A stretch of DNA of 64,000 nt, taken from NCBI RefSeq assembly GCF_020544465.1, contig NZ_CP066126.1:1674001-1738000 (forward strand). The letters are read 5' to 3'. Below are positions 1-7,919 of this stretch, in pieces; position 1 is the first letter of the stretch, and every line of letters begins with the position of its first letter. Under the pieces are notes generated by a model. It was not told the origin of the DNA and made no database searches. It saw nothing but the letters and a program-made list of their open reading frames with translations. Source of the stretch: Chromobacterium rhizoryzae. Lineage in GTDB: Bacteria > Pseudomonadota > Gammaproteobacteria > Burkholderiales > Chromobacteriaceae. The position numbers and the translations under genes were made by a program.

Positions 1-36
1 CGCTATCGGCGGCGGCTGGTTTCTTGATCGTCGGCA
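1..36 (-). CDS. partial hypothetical CDS, N-terminus only
   Basis: An ATG on the minus strand at base 36 opens a frame that runs off the left edge and begins MPTIKKPAAADS. A purine-rich AAAGAGA lies a few bases upstream and could be the ribosome binding site. Only twelve residues are visible, so no family can be named. A competing frame from an ATG at 101 closes near base 3, so the choice of frame is uncertain. Confidence 0.35.
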
Positions 37-117
37 TGAAGTCTCTTTCTGCGCTCGCGCCCGCTGCGGACGCGGTCAGGTCTTGCTTCATTGTTAGGCA
101 TGGATTTCAAAAAGGCC

Positions 118-144
118 AACCACTTAATAGCTATATGAGTGGTT
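118..144. promoter_or_regulatory. imperfect palindromic operator candidate
   Basis: AACCACT (118-124) and AGTGGTT (138-144) form a perfect 7-bp inverted repeat around an inner palindrome ATAGCTAT (127-134). The site lies in the AT-rich part of the 203-base gap between the gene leaving the left edge and the end of the MocR-type gene. TGGT/ACCA half sites are typical of GntR-family regulators, so it may control the left-hand gene; that is inference. Nothing else is recognised in 37-239. Confidence 0.4.
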
Positions 145-239
145 CATAAAAACGCCGGCGCGTCTTGAACATGTCTTTGCGCGCGGCGGGGCGCGGACTT
201 GCGCGGGATCCGCCGCCGGCGGGCGTTGCCGGCGGGGGT

Positions 240-1688
240 TTATGAACGCCGGAGCAGGCCGGCCAGTTCGCCGACGCGCGCCAGCGCCGCCAGATAGCGG
301 TCGTCCAGCGGATAGCAGCAGGACAGCCGCAGCGCGTTGGGATAGCGGCCGCTGGGGGAGTACAGCGGGCCGGGCATGATGCTGATCTTTTCCGCGATGG
401 CGGCGTGGAACAGCGCCACCGCGTCGATGTCCTCGGGCAGTTCCACCCAGATCAGGAAACCGCCGGAAGGCGCGGTGGCGTGGGTGCCGGCCGGGAAGTG
501 GCGCGCGATCATGCCGCGGACTTTTTCCACGTGGGCGGCGTAGCGCCGCTTCAGCGCGCGCAGATGATGGTCGTAGCCGCCGGACTCCAGAAAGGCGCCC
601 AGGGTTTCCGCCAGCACCGCCGGCTCCGCCACGGAGGAGGCGAATTTGAGCTGGCGCAGCGCGTGGCCGAAGCGTCCGCCCTCCATCCAGCCGATGCGGA
701 AATCGGGCGCCAGGGTCTTGGTGTAGCTGGAGCAGACGATGACCCAGCCTTCGTCGTCGAAGGCCTTGACCGCAGGCGACAGGGTGTCGCCGAACTGCAG
801 CTCGGCGTACAGCGCGTCCTCGATCAGCGGCACTTGGTGGCGGGTGATCAGCCGCGCCAGCCGTTTCTTGGCCTCCAGCGGCATGGTCGCGCCCAGCGGA
901 TTGTGCACATTGGGCATCGCCACCAACGCGTTGATGCGCTTTTCCGCCAGCAAGAGTTCCACCGCGTCGATGGACAGGCCGGTTTGCGGGTCGGTGGGGA
1001 TCTCCACCGTTTTCAGGCCCAGGCTGGCGATCAAGGGCAGCAGGTTGAAATAGGTGGGCGATTCCAGGCCCACGGTGTCGCCGGGCCGGGTCACCGCGCG
1101 CAGCGCCAATTGCAGCGCTTCCATGCAACCGTGGGTGAGCACGATGTCCTGCGCCTGCAAGGTCATGCCCAGTTCCAGGCCGCGGCGCGCGATCTGGGTG
1201 CGCAGCCGCAAGGAGCCCGGCGGCAGCGCGTAGCGGCTGATCATGCCGGGCTGGCGGCGCAGTATCTGTCCCATCAGCCGGCCCAGCTTGCCGCCGGGGT
1301 AGAAGTCGCCGCCGTGCGGACAGGCCAGCGCCAGGTCGATGTAGTCCTCGTTCTGCTGCGCCTCCAGCACGGTGTCGATCAGGCCCAGCACCTGCGGGCG
1401 TGTGGGCGCCGCCGGGCTGCTGAGGGTGGCGGCCGGCCGCGCCGGCGACGGCAGCCGCGCCCGCACGTAGTAGCCGGATTGCGGCCGGGCCTCGATCAGG
1501 CCGCGGTCTTCCAGCACCCGGTAAGCGGCCACCACGGTGTTCAGGCTGAGCTGGCGGCTTTGCGAGGTGCGCCGCACCGACGGCAATTTGGCGCCGGGCG
1601 GCAGCGTGCCGCGCTTGATGGCCAGCGACAGATCGTCGGCCAGTTGCTGATACAGCGTGGGGGCTTGGGGGGCGACAATGGGTTCCAT
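240..1688 (-). CDS. MocR-type PLP-dependent transcriptional regulator
   Basis: About 482 residues. The first ~75 form a GntR winged helix (LYQQLADDLSLAIKRG, then LPSVRRTSQ and LSLNTVVAAYRVLE). The rest is a fold-type I aminotransferase domain, with the PLP lysine expected in SSYTKTLAPDFRIGW. MocR proteins use an aminotransferase-like domain to sense PLP or an amine and usually control the divergent neighbour, here a LysE-type exporter. I chose ATG at 1688; a GTG six bases upstream is also possible. A cluster of GGTGACAG sites lies in the divergent promoter region. Confidence 0.88.
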   Translation of the reverse strand: MEPIVAPQAPTLYQQLADDLSLAIKRGTLPPGAKLPSVRRTSQSRQLSLNTVVAAYRVLEDRGLIEARPQSGYYVRARLPSPARPAATLSSPAAPTRPQVLGLIDTVLEAQQNEDYIDLALACPHGGDFYPGGKLGRLMGQILRRQPGMISRYALPPGSLRLRTQIARRGLELGMTLQAQDIVLTHGCMEALQLALRAVTRPGDTVGLESPTYFNLLPLIASLGLKTVEIPTDPQTGLSIDAVELLLAEKRINALVAMPNVHNPLGATMPLEAKKRLARLITRHQVPLIEDALYAELQFGDTLSPAVKAFDDEGWVIVCSSYTKTLAPDFRIGWMEGGRFGHALRQLKFASSVAEPAVLAETLGAFLESGGYDHHLRALKRRYAAHVEKVRGMIARHFPAGTHATAPSGGFLIWVELPEDIDAVALFHAAIAEKISIMPGPLYSPSGRYPNALRLSCCYPLDDRYLAALARVGELAGLLRRS

Positions 1689-1743
1689 GAGCACAGCTTG
1701 CCGCGCTTGGGCGGTGGTAGACAGACACAGTGCCCATGATAGG

Positions 1744-1797
1744 CGATGGTGACAGTTTGAGGAAACGCCGCGCTGTCACCATCGCGAAAGGTGACAG
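1744..1797. promoter_or_regulatory. MocR operator cluster (three GGTGACAG half-sites)
   Basis: CGATGGTGACAG (1744-1755) is repeated exactly as its reverse complement CTGTCACCATCG (1773-1784). A third GGTGACAG stands in direct orientation at 1790-1797, exactly 42 bp from the first. One inverted and one direct copy on two helical phases is the arrangement described for MocR/PdxR operators, which contact a dimer with four DNA-binding surfaces. It lies between the divergent regulator and the LysE-type exporter and probably regulates both. Confidence 0.65.
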
Positions 1798-1918
1798 CTG
1801 CGGCTGTCGGCGCGGCGAGGCGCTGCGTAGCATGGATTGGGAAAGCGGGGCCGCGTCGGCCCCATGCATCGTCATACCGCGCCGCCGGCCGGCGCGGAGC
1901 AAGAAAGTGAAGCCCGTC

Positions 1919-2626
1919 ATGCCCGAATTCGCCCTACTGTCCTACGTGGCGGTGATGTCCATCACCCCCGGCCCCAATAACCTGATGCTGACCGCGTCCG
2001 GCGTCAATTTCGGCTTTCGCCGCACCATCCCGCACATGCTGGGCATCAGCCTGGGCTGCGCTTTCCAGGTGTTCCTGGTAGGCAGCCTGCTGTCGCTGCT
2101 GCTGGACGGCATCCAGGCCGCGCGGTTGCCGCTGGCCCTGCTGGGCTGCGCTTATCTATTGTGGCTGTCCTGGAAGATCGCCCGCGCCGGCCAGCCGGAG
2201 GCGGGCGCGGCGGCGCGCCCGCTGGGCTTTGTCGGCGCGGCGCTGTTTCAATGGCTGAATCCCAAGGCCTGGGTGATGGTGATCAACGCCGCCATCCTGT
2301 TCATGCCGGCGGCGGACGGTCAGCGCTGGCTGGGCGCGGCCATGCTGGCGGCGGTGTTCGCCGTGGTCAATCTGCCCTGCATCGGCGTCTGGGCCTGGGC
2401 CGGCGAGCGCTTGCGCGCCTGGCTGGCCAGCCCGCGCGCCTTGCTGGGTTTCAATCTGAGCATGGGCGTGTTGATGGCGGCCACCGCGCTGTGGCTGTTG
2501 TACGACGAATTCCAGCCGCAGGGCCCGGCGCGGGCGGCCGAGGTCGCGGCCGCGCCGGCGCCGCCGCGAGCGGTGGGCACGATGTCCGTTTTTGACAGCG
2601 GCTTGTCCGTAATCAGCGTTAAATAA
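1919..2626 (+). CDS. LysE/RhtB family amino-acid exporter
   Basis: About 235 residues starting at MPEFALLSYVAVMSITPGPN; the SITPGPNNLM segment is the signature of the LysE/RhtB family of inner-membrane amino-acid and metabolite exporters. About six hydrophobic segments follow. The C-terminus carries an extra Ala/Pro-rich tail of ~45 residues not usual for the family. An earlier in-frame start at 1730 would run through the operator cluster and lacks the family signature, so 1919 is preferred. It is divergent from the MocR-type gene, its likely regulator. Substrate unknown. Confidence 0.88.
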   Translation: MPEFALLSYVAVMSITPGPNNLMLTASGVNFGFRRTIPHMLGISLGCAFQVFLVGSLLSLLLDGIQAARLPLALLGCAYLLWLSWKIARAGQPEAGAAARPLGFVGAALFQWLNPKAWVMVINAAILFMPAADGQRWLGAAMLAAVFAVVNLPCIGVWAWAGERLRAWLASPRALLGFNLSMGVLMAATALWLLYDEFQPQGPARAAEVAAAPAPPRAVGTMSVFDSGLSVISVK

Positions 2627-2696
2627 AGGCGGGAGAGTCCGTAGCATTCGGGCTGTGTTCAATAGCGTCCGGCCCGGACGCGAGGGAGAAACCGCC

Positions 2697-3248
2697 ATGA
2701 AGAAAACCGCCTTGCTGGTGATTGACGCGCAAGAGTCGTTCCGCCACCGTCCGTATTGGAAGGAAGACGAGATCCCGGCCTTTCAGGACAAGCTGCAGCA
2801 ATTGATCGCCGGCGCCGAGAGACTGGGCGCGCCGGTGATCAACATTCTGCACGAAGACGGCGACGCCGCCTTTTCCGCCGAGTCCGGCCTGGTGCGGCCG
2901 CTGGAGTGGCTGCGCCACCGGCCGGCCGCCACCTTCGTCAAGCACGTGCACAACGCCCTGACCGATTCCGGCCTGCAGCCCTGGCTCATCCGCCACGGTA
3001 TCCAGCGCTTGATCGTGTCCGGGATCCGCACCGAGCAATGCTGCGAAACCACCACCCGGGTGGCGTCGGACTTGGGCTACGAGGTGGATTTCGTCACCGA
3101 GGCCACGCTGACTTTCGACATGAGCCATCCGCATAGCGGCCAGGTGTTCAGCGCGGCGGAGATTCGCGCCAAGACCGAGCTGGTGCTGGCCGGCCGTTTC
3201 GCCGACGTCGTCAGCGTGGAGCAGGCGCTGGCCAAGCTGGCGCGCTGA
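2697..3248 (+). CDS. isochorismatase-family cysteine hydrolase
   Basis: 183 residues. The start MKKTALLVIDAQESF carries the family aspartate (VIDAQ), an HNALTDSGL stretch follows, and SGIRTEQCCETTTR holds the nucleophilic cysteine region. This matches the isochorismatase-like hydrolase superfamily (nicotinamidase, N-carbamoyl and related amidases). The substrate cannot be read from sequence. It follows the LysE-type exporter by ~70 bases with a GAGGGAGA ribosome site before ATG 2697, so it may be co-transcribed. Confidence 0.85.
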   Translation: MKKTALLVIDAQESFRHRPYWKEDEIPAFQDKLQQLIAGAERLGAPVINILHEDGDAAFSAESGLVRPLEWLRHRPAATFVKHVHNALTDSGLQPWLIRHGIQRLIVSGIRTEQCCETTTRVASDLGYEVDFVTEATLTFDMSHPHSGQVFSAAEIRAKTELVLAGRFADVVSVEQALAKLAR

Positions 3249-3356
3249 ACGGCGGGTATTTGACCATCGCCATCTCGACTATCTGATGTTACCGTAAAGC
3301 GATATCCAAAATGAATGCGGCGGGCGCGGCCCGCCGCGCAGCCATGGGAGAATTGC

Positions 3357-3575
3357 ATGCAGCCCACCCTTCCGCCCGACGACATGCCGGTCTATCGTCT
3401 GCTGACCGGCCCGGACGACGCCGGCTTCTGCCGCCGCGTCAGCGAGGCGCTGGCCCTGGGCTACCGGCTGTACGGCTCGCCGGCGGCCACCTTCAACGGC
3501 GAGCGCGTCATCGTCGCCCAGGCGGTGCTGTGGCCGGGCGCGCAAGCCCAGGGAGGCGGCGATGCCGTGGAGTGA
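3357..3575 (+). CDS. DUF1737 small protein
   Basis: 72 residues. VYRLLTGPDDAGFCRRVSEA and LGYRLYGSPAATF match my memory of the DUF1737 family (a YxxLTGPDD start and a YGSPxxTF turn). The function is unknown. ATG 3357 is chosen because GGGAG lies seven bases upstream; an in-frame ATG at 3315 has no ribosome site. The 3' end overlaps the EamA-type transporter by 14 bases, which suggests translational coupling. Confidence 0.75.
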   Translation: MQPTLPPDDMPVYRLLTGPDDAGFCRRVSEALALGYRLYGSPAATFNGERVIVAQAVLWPGAQAQGGGDAVE

Positions 3576-4470
3576 TCTCTTGCAGGCGCTGGCCATCGTG
3601 CTGGTGTGGGGCGTCAACTTCGTGGTGATCAAATGGGGCGTGTCCGATGTGCCGCCCTTGCTGCTGGGCGGCCTGCGCTTCTGTCTGGCCGCGGTGCCGG
3701 CCTTGTTCTTCATCCGCCGGCCGGCGCTGCCGTGGCGCTATCTGCTGGCCTACGGCCTCAGCGTGGGCGTCGGCCAGTTCGCCTGCCTGTTCACCGCGAT
3801 CAAGCTGGGCATGCCGGCCGGCCTCGCCTCGGTGGTGCTGCAATCGCAGGCCTTCTTCACCCTGATCCTGGCCGGGCTGTGGCTGCGCGAGCGCTGGCAG
3901 GCCAGTCAGATGGCCGGTCTGCTGCTGGCCCTGGGCGGCCTGGCGCTGATAGGCCTGAGCAAGGGCGGCAGCATGACGGCGGTGGGCCTGGGTCTGACCA
4001 TCGCCGCCGCCTTCAGCTGGGCATTGTCCAATGTGGTGGTGAGGCAGATGGGCCGCGCCGGCTACAGCGTGCAGCCGCTGGGCCTGGTGGTGTGGTCCAG
4101 CCTGGTGCCGCCGATTCCGTTCTTCCTGCTGTCCTGGTGGCTGGAAGGGGGCGAGCGCATCGCCGCCGCCTTGGAGCATTTCACGCCGCAGGCGCTGTTC
4201 GCGGTGGCCTACCTGGCTTTTGTCGCCACTCTGTTTGGCTATGGCTTGTGGAGCCGGCTGCTGTCGCGCCATCCGGCCGGCAAGGTAGCGCCGTTTTCCC
4301 TGCTGGTGCCGGTGGTGGGCGTGCTGGCCTCGGGCCTGCTGCTGGGCGAGCGCCTGAACGCGCTGCAGGCGGCCGGCAGCCTGTTGTTGCTGGCCGGGCT
4401 GGCGGTGAACGTGTTCGGCGCGCGCTGGCTGGCGCGCCGGCGCGCGGGAGCGGCGACGCGTGGCGCTTGA
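3562..4470 (+). CDS. eamA: EamA-family transporter, O-acetylserine/cysteine exporter-like
   Basis: 302 residues, ten predicted membrane helices in two EamA repeats. The N-terminal VWGVNFVVIKWGV, the GMPAGLASVVLQSQAFFT segment and the C-terminal SLLVPVVGV region closely resemble E. coli EamA (YdeD), which exports O-acetylserine and cysteine across the inner membrane. Length equals the family norm. It overlaps the DUF1737 gene by 14 bases and the following regulator by 11, so the three genes form one transcription unit. Substrate is inferred from similarity recalled from memory. Confidence 0.85.
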   Translation: MPWSDLLQALAIVLVWGVNFVVIKWGVSDVPPLLLGGLRFCLAAVPALFFIRRPALPWRYLLAYGLSVGVGQFACLFTAIKLGMPAGLASVVLQSQAFFTLILAGLWLRERWQASQMAGLLLALGGLALIGLSKGGSMTAVGLGLTIAAAFSWALSNVVVRQMGRAGYSVQPLGLVVWSSLVPPIPFFLLSWWLEGGERIAAALEHFTPQALFAVAYLAFVATLFGYGLWSRLLSRHPAGKVAPFSLLVPVVGVLASGLLLGERLNALQAAGSLLLLAGLAVNVFGARWLARRRAGAATRGA

Positions 4471-5377
4471 TATCTTTTTCGTACTGCCGCCCAATCTGCT
4501 GCTGGTGGATCTGGCCGGCCCGGCCGACGCTTTTCGCATCGCCGCGCAACTGGGCGCGCCGTTCCGGCCGCATTACATCGCGCCGGCGGCCGGCGTGCCC
4601 ACCTCGCTGGGTCTGAGCCTTGAAGGCGCGACGCCCTTGCCGGAAGCGCTGCCGGACGAGGCGCTGGTGGTGATCAGCGGCGCCGCGCATTCGATCGAGG
4701 CCTATGCGCGGCCGGAGGCGCGCGAGATCGTGCGCTGGCTGCGCCGCCGGGTGGACCCCGGCCGCCAGCGCGTGGCCAGCATTTGCTCAGGCAGCCTGCT
4801 GGCGGCGGAAGCCGGCCTGCTGGACGGCCGCCAGTGCACCACTCACCACACCCTGCTGCAGCGTTTGCAGCAACTGGCGCCGCAGGCCAGGGTGCAGCAG
4901 AACCGCGTCTTCGTGCAGGACGGGCCCATCAGCAGCAGCGCCGGCATCACCGCGGGGGTGGACTTGGCGCTGCAGCTGATCGCGCAGCTGGCCGGCCCGG
5001 CGCTGGCGCGGGACGTGGCGCGCCACATGGTGGTGTATTTCCGCCGTTCCGCCGGGGATCCGGAGTTGTCGCCGTGGCTGACGCACCGCAACCATTTGCA
5101 CCCGGCGGTGCACAAGGCGCAGGACCTGATCGCCGCCGATCCGGCGCGCGGCTGGCGGGTGGAGGACTTGGCCGGCCAGGTGCACGTCAGCGCCAGGCAT
5201 TTGTCGCGCTTGTTCCGCGAGCACGCCGGCGTGTCGGTGCACGACTATCACACCGGGCTGCGCCTGGCGCTGGCCAGCCAGTGGCGCGGCGCCGGCCTGT
5301 CCAAGGAGAAGGCCGCGCTGGCGGCCGGATTTTCCTCGGCGCGGCAATTGAACCGGGCCGACGCCGGCGGCCATTGA
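4460..5377 (+). CDS. GlxA-like AraC-family regulator with DJ-1/PfpI domain
   Basis: 305 residues from a GTG that overlaps the eamA stop. Residues ~1-180 are a DJ-1/PfpI-like domain with the nucleophile-elbow stretch VASICSGSLL. Residues ~210-300 are an AraC-type HTH (VEDLAGQVHVSARHLSRLFRE). The second HTH helix stops early at AAGFSSARQL followed by NRADAGGH; relatives usually continue 20-30 residues with an FRRxxGxxP motif. The end may be truncated. It probably regulates the overlapping exporter. No clean frameshift continuation was found in the other frames. Confidence 0.82.
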   Translation: MALDIFFVLPPNLLLVDLAGPADAFRIAAQLGAPFRPHYIAPAAGVPTSLGLSLEGATPLPEALPDEALVVISGAAHSIEAYARPEAREIVRWLRRRVDPGRQRVASICSGSLLAAEAGLLDGRQCTTHHTLLQRLQQLAPQARVQQNRVFVQDGPISSSAGITAGVDLALQLIAQLAGPALARDVARHMVVYFRRSAGDPELSPWLTHRNHLHPAVHKAQDLIAADPARGWRVEDLAGQVHVSARHLSRLFREHAGVSVHDYHTGLRLALASQWRGAGLSKEKAALAAGFSSARQLNRADAGGH

Positions 5378-5432
5378 TGCGGGCGGGATTTTGTTTTTAT
5401 TCAAGTTTTGCATAGGAATGCCGATGTTGCGG

Positions 5433-5460
5433 TTGACGTTCGCTTAGATCGCTTCATAAT
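5433..5460 (+). promoter_or_regulatory. sigma-70-type promoter of flgP-flgT
   Basis: TTGACG (5433-5438) and CATAAT (5455-5460) are separated by 16 bp and lie 27 bases upstream of the flgP start. No convincing sigma-54 or sigma-28 flagellar promoter was seen in this gap, so the pair may be expressed from a housekeeping promoter. Confidence 0.55.
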
Positions 5461-5486
5461 TCGAGCAATATCCAACGGTATTTGCC

Positions 5487-6128
5487 ATGAAAACGATTCC
5501 CAGTGTTGCCTGCTTCCTGTCCGTCTTGCTGGGCTTGTCCGCCTGCGCCACCGCCGAGCGTCCGCCGCTGGCTGCCGAGGCGCCGCGCGCCGCGGCGGGG
5601 ATGACGCCGAGCGGCGTCGGTTTCGTCGGTCCTGGCATTGAAACCGAAGCGCCCAAGGTGGTGGTCAAGGAAGTGAATCCCTATCAGCCCATTGTGGTGC
5701 GGGTGGTGGGCAGCGGCGCGGCGCCGTACACCTCCAGCCTGACACCGTCGCAGCGCAAGCTGCTGGCCTTGCGCGCCGCCCGGCTGGACGCTTTCCGCGC
5801 CATCGCGGAACAGGTGCAGGGCATGAAGCTGGTGGGCAACAGCTCGGTGTCGAACATGATCGCCAACAGCGATAGCTTCCGCACCTATGTGGACGCCTAT
5901 CTGCGCGGGGTCAACATCGTGTCCAACAGCATGAAGCCGGACGGCACCAGCGAGGCGGTGGCCGAGATCACGCTGGATCAGGACTTCTACAAGCAGTTCC
6001 GCCAGGCGCTGGACAAGACCGGCAGCGTGATGAAGGCTTCGCAGGAAAACGCCACGTCCGGCCTGCAGTGCGCCGAGGGCAATTGCGGCGCGGCGCGTTA
6101 CAACAGCAACTACTACATGGCTCAATGA
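5487..6128 (+). CDS. flgP: FlgP-like LPP20-family outer-membrane lipoprotein
   Basis: 213 residues. A signal peptide ends in lipobox LSAC with the modified cysteine at residue 20 and Ala at +2, which predicts sorting to the outer membrane. The body (residues ~75-180) matches the LPP20/FlgP fold, with LRAARLDAFRAIAEQVQG as its clearest part. In Vibrio and Campylobacter, FlgP forms a ring under the outer membrane around the flagellar motor. The immediate overlap with a FlgT homologue supports this reading. A signal-transduction or general LPP20 lipoprotein role is the alternative. Confidence 0.8.
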   Translation: MKTIPSVACFLSVLLGLSACATAERPPLAAEAPRAAAGMTPSGVGFVGPGIETEAPKVVVKEVNPYQPIVVRVVGSGAAPYTSSLTPSQRKLLALRAARLDAFRAIAEQVQGMKLVGNSSVSNMIANSDSFRTYVDAYLRGVNIVSNSMKPDGTSEAVAEITLDQDFYKQFRQALDKTGSVMKASQENATSGLQCAEGNCGAARYNSNYYMAQ

Positions 6129-7399
6129 TGCGGTTTCGTTTCCGTACCCTGCTGGCCGCCGCGTTTGCGGCGGCTTTTGTTTGTCCGGCCGGCGCCGAGA
6201 TCATGCGCGCCGAGGGCGTGGCCTCGTTGGACAACGGCGTCGCCGCCGCGCGCGAGCAGGCGCTGCAGGACGCGCTCAAGATGGTGGCGCTGCGCCAGGG
6301 CGCGCGGGTGGAGGCTTCGCAGGGGCTGGATTACGGCAGGAGCAGCGAGTCCGGCACGCTGACGCCGCTGGCGCCGGCGCAGGGCGCGGTCAAGGTGGTG
6401 AAGGAGTTCCAGCAGGGCAAGCTCTACCATGTGCTGGTGGAGGTGGACACCGCCAAACCGTCCGGCGCCGCGCGCGGCAAGGAGGCCGCCTGCGCGATGC
6501 CGCCGGGCCGCAGCCTGCGCCGCAAGATCGTCACCACGTATTTCCAGGTGGACCGCCCGGCGGAGGCGTCCGACATGCCGGAGCTGGCCACCGGCCTGCC
6601 CACCGAGCTGTCGCGGCGGCTGGGCGCCAACCGCATGTACAGCCTGTTGGACGCCAACACGGTGTCGGTGCTCGCGGATGCGCGCGTGGCCGAACCGGCC
6701 GCCGGCGCGGAGATCGCCCGCCGCATCGGCCAGTCCGAGGACGCCCAGTTCGTGGTGGCCGGGCGGGTGCTGGCCACCGGCGCCACCGCCAAGGGGCTGC
6801 GCAAATCGCTGTACGAGTCCAACAACACCAGTCAGCAGGGGACGTTCTACAACGGGCCGTTCGCCGGCCTGTTCGGCGGCGGGGTCAAATACGTGCCCAC
6901 CGAGCGCCAGTTCGACGCCGAAGTCTGGGTGTACGACGCGCTGACCGGCGCCTTGCTGGCCCGCGAGCGGGTGTCGGAGCTGGCCAAGGGCGAAGTGACG
7001 CCGAATCCGCCGCGGCCCTTCGCCTCGGCGGCGTTCTGGCAGAGCGATTACGGCCAGGCGGTGAACCGGGCGCTGGATCAGGCGGTGAGCAGGATAGGCG
7101 AGGTGATTTCCTGCATTCCGTTCTCCGCCCGCATCGTCAAATTGGCCGGCCCGCGCCAGGTCTACATCAACGCCGGCTCGCTGGACGGCGTCGCCGTCGG
7201 CGATAAATTCCTGGTCTATCAGCGCAAGAGCGCGCAGCCGGTGCGCGATCTGATCTCCGGGCGCGAGCTGGGCGTGCCGGAAACCCTGGCCGGCGACGTC
7301 GTCATCAGCCAGGTGCAGCCCAATTTCGCCGTCGGCGCGGTGCAGGCGCCGGGCAAGGTGGAAGAAGGCGATTACGTGCGCTTCATGCCGCGGCGCTGA
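6125..7399 (+). CDS. flgT: flagellar H-ring protein FlgT
   Basis: 424 residues with a signal peptide (cleavage near PAGAE, residue ~24). Three regions follow the FlgT plan: an N-terminal domain (EGVASLDNGVAAAREQALQDAL), a middle domain with the TolB-N-like fold (VVAGRVLATG) and a C-terminal domain (VYINAGSLDGVAVGDKFLVY). FlgT is a periplasmic protein that builds the H ring of sodium-driven Vibrio motors. ATGATG at 6125 overlaps the flgP stop by four bases, so the two are translationally coupled. No flgO is seen beside them. Confidence 0.82.
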   Translation: MMRFRFRTLLAAAFAAAFVCPAGAEIMRAEGVASLDNGVAAAREQALQDALKMVALRQGARVEASQGLDYGRSSESGTLTPLAPAQGAVKVVKEFQQGKLYHVLVEVDTAKPSGAARGKEAACAMPPGRSLRRKIVTTYFQVDRPAEASDMPELATGLPTELSRRLGANRMYSLLDANTVSVLADARVAEPAAGAEIARRIGQSEDAQFVVAGRVLATGATAKGLRKSLYESNNTSQQGTFYNGPFAGLFGGGVKYVPTERQFDAEVWVYDALTGALLARERVSELAKGEVTPNPPRPFASAAFWQSDYGQAVNRALDQAVSRIGEVISCIPFSARIVKLAGPRQVYINAGSLDGVAVGDKFLVYQRKSAQPVRDLISGRELGVPETLAGDVVISQVQPNFAVGAVQAPGKVEEGDYVRFMPRR

Positions 7400-7414
7400 G
7401 CGCGGCCGCCAATG

Positions 7415-7446
7415 AAAAAAAGCCCGCCTTCACGGCGGGCTTTTTT
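7415..7446. terminator. bidirectional intrinsic terminator
   Basis: GCCCGCC, a TTCA loop and GGCGGGC are flanked by an A-run on the left and a T-run on the right. It can end both the flgP-flgT transcript and the converging ridA transcript. Confidence 0.9.
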
Positions 7447-7468
7447 GCGTCGGATTTGCGTCGGAGAG

Positions 7469-7885
7469 TCAAGCGGGCAGGAAGGCGGTGGCCTCGATTT
7501 CGAACAGCATGCCGTCCAGCGCCAGCCGCGGCACCGGGATCAGCGTGCAGGCCGGCGTGGGCAGCGCGCCCCAGGCGGCGGCCAGTTCCGCGCCGAAGGC
7601 GCGCAGCCGCGCTTCGCTGTGATCGACGATCAGCACTGTCAGCTTGGCGACATGGGCGAGGTCGGCGCCGCCGGCGGCCAAGGCGGTGCGCAGATTGGCC
7701 AAGGCCTGGCGCACTTGCGCCTCGAAACCGTCGGCCAGTTCGCCGGCGGCGTTTTCACCGCCCTGACCGGCCACCAGCAGCATGCGGCTGCCGGCGTCGA
7801 CGATGGCCAGATGGGAATAGCCGTTGGGCGCCGGGTCGTACAGGCCGGCGGGATTGCTCAGGCGGAAGGGAACGGTTGTGCTCAT
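7469..7885 (-). CDS. RidA-family (YjgF/YER057c/UK114) protein
   Basis: 138 residues matching the Rid trimer fold (LLVAGQGGENAAGEL, VRQALANLRTALAAGGADL, LFEIEATAFL). RidA proper hydrolyses reactive enamine/imine intermediates and needs an arginine in a PxR context. Here the corresponding stretch reads PTPACTLIPVPRL, without the arginine at that spot, so this is probably another Rid subfamily without classical deaminase activity. It lies 34 bases downstream of the MFS gene and is probably the last gene of the marR-MFS-ridA operon. Confidence 0.85.
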   Translation of the reverse strand: MSTTVPFRLSNPAGLYDPAPNGYSHLAIVDAGSRMLLVAGQGGENAAGELADGFEAQVRQALANLRTALAAGGADLAHVAKLTVLIVDHSEARLRAFGAELAAAWGALPTPACTLIPVPRLALDGMLFEIEATAFLPA

Positions 7886-7919
7886 CGACTCTCTCCTGTG
7901 GTGTGCCGCCGTCCCGGGA

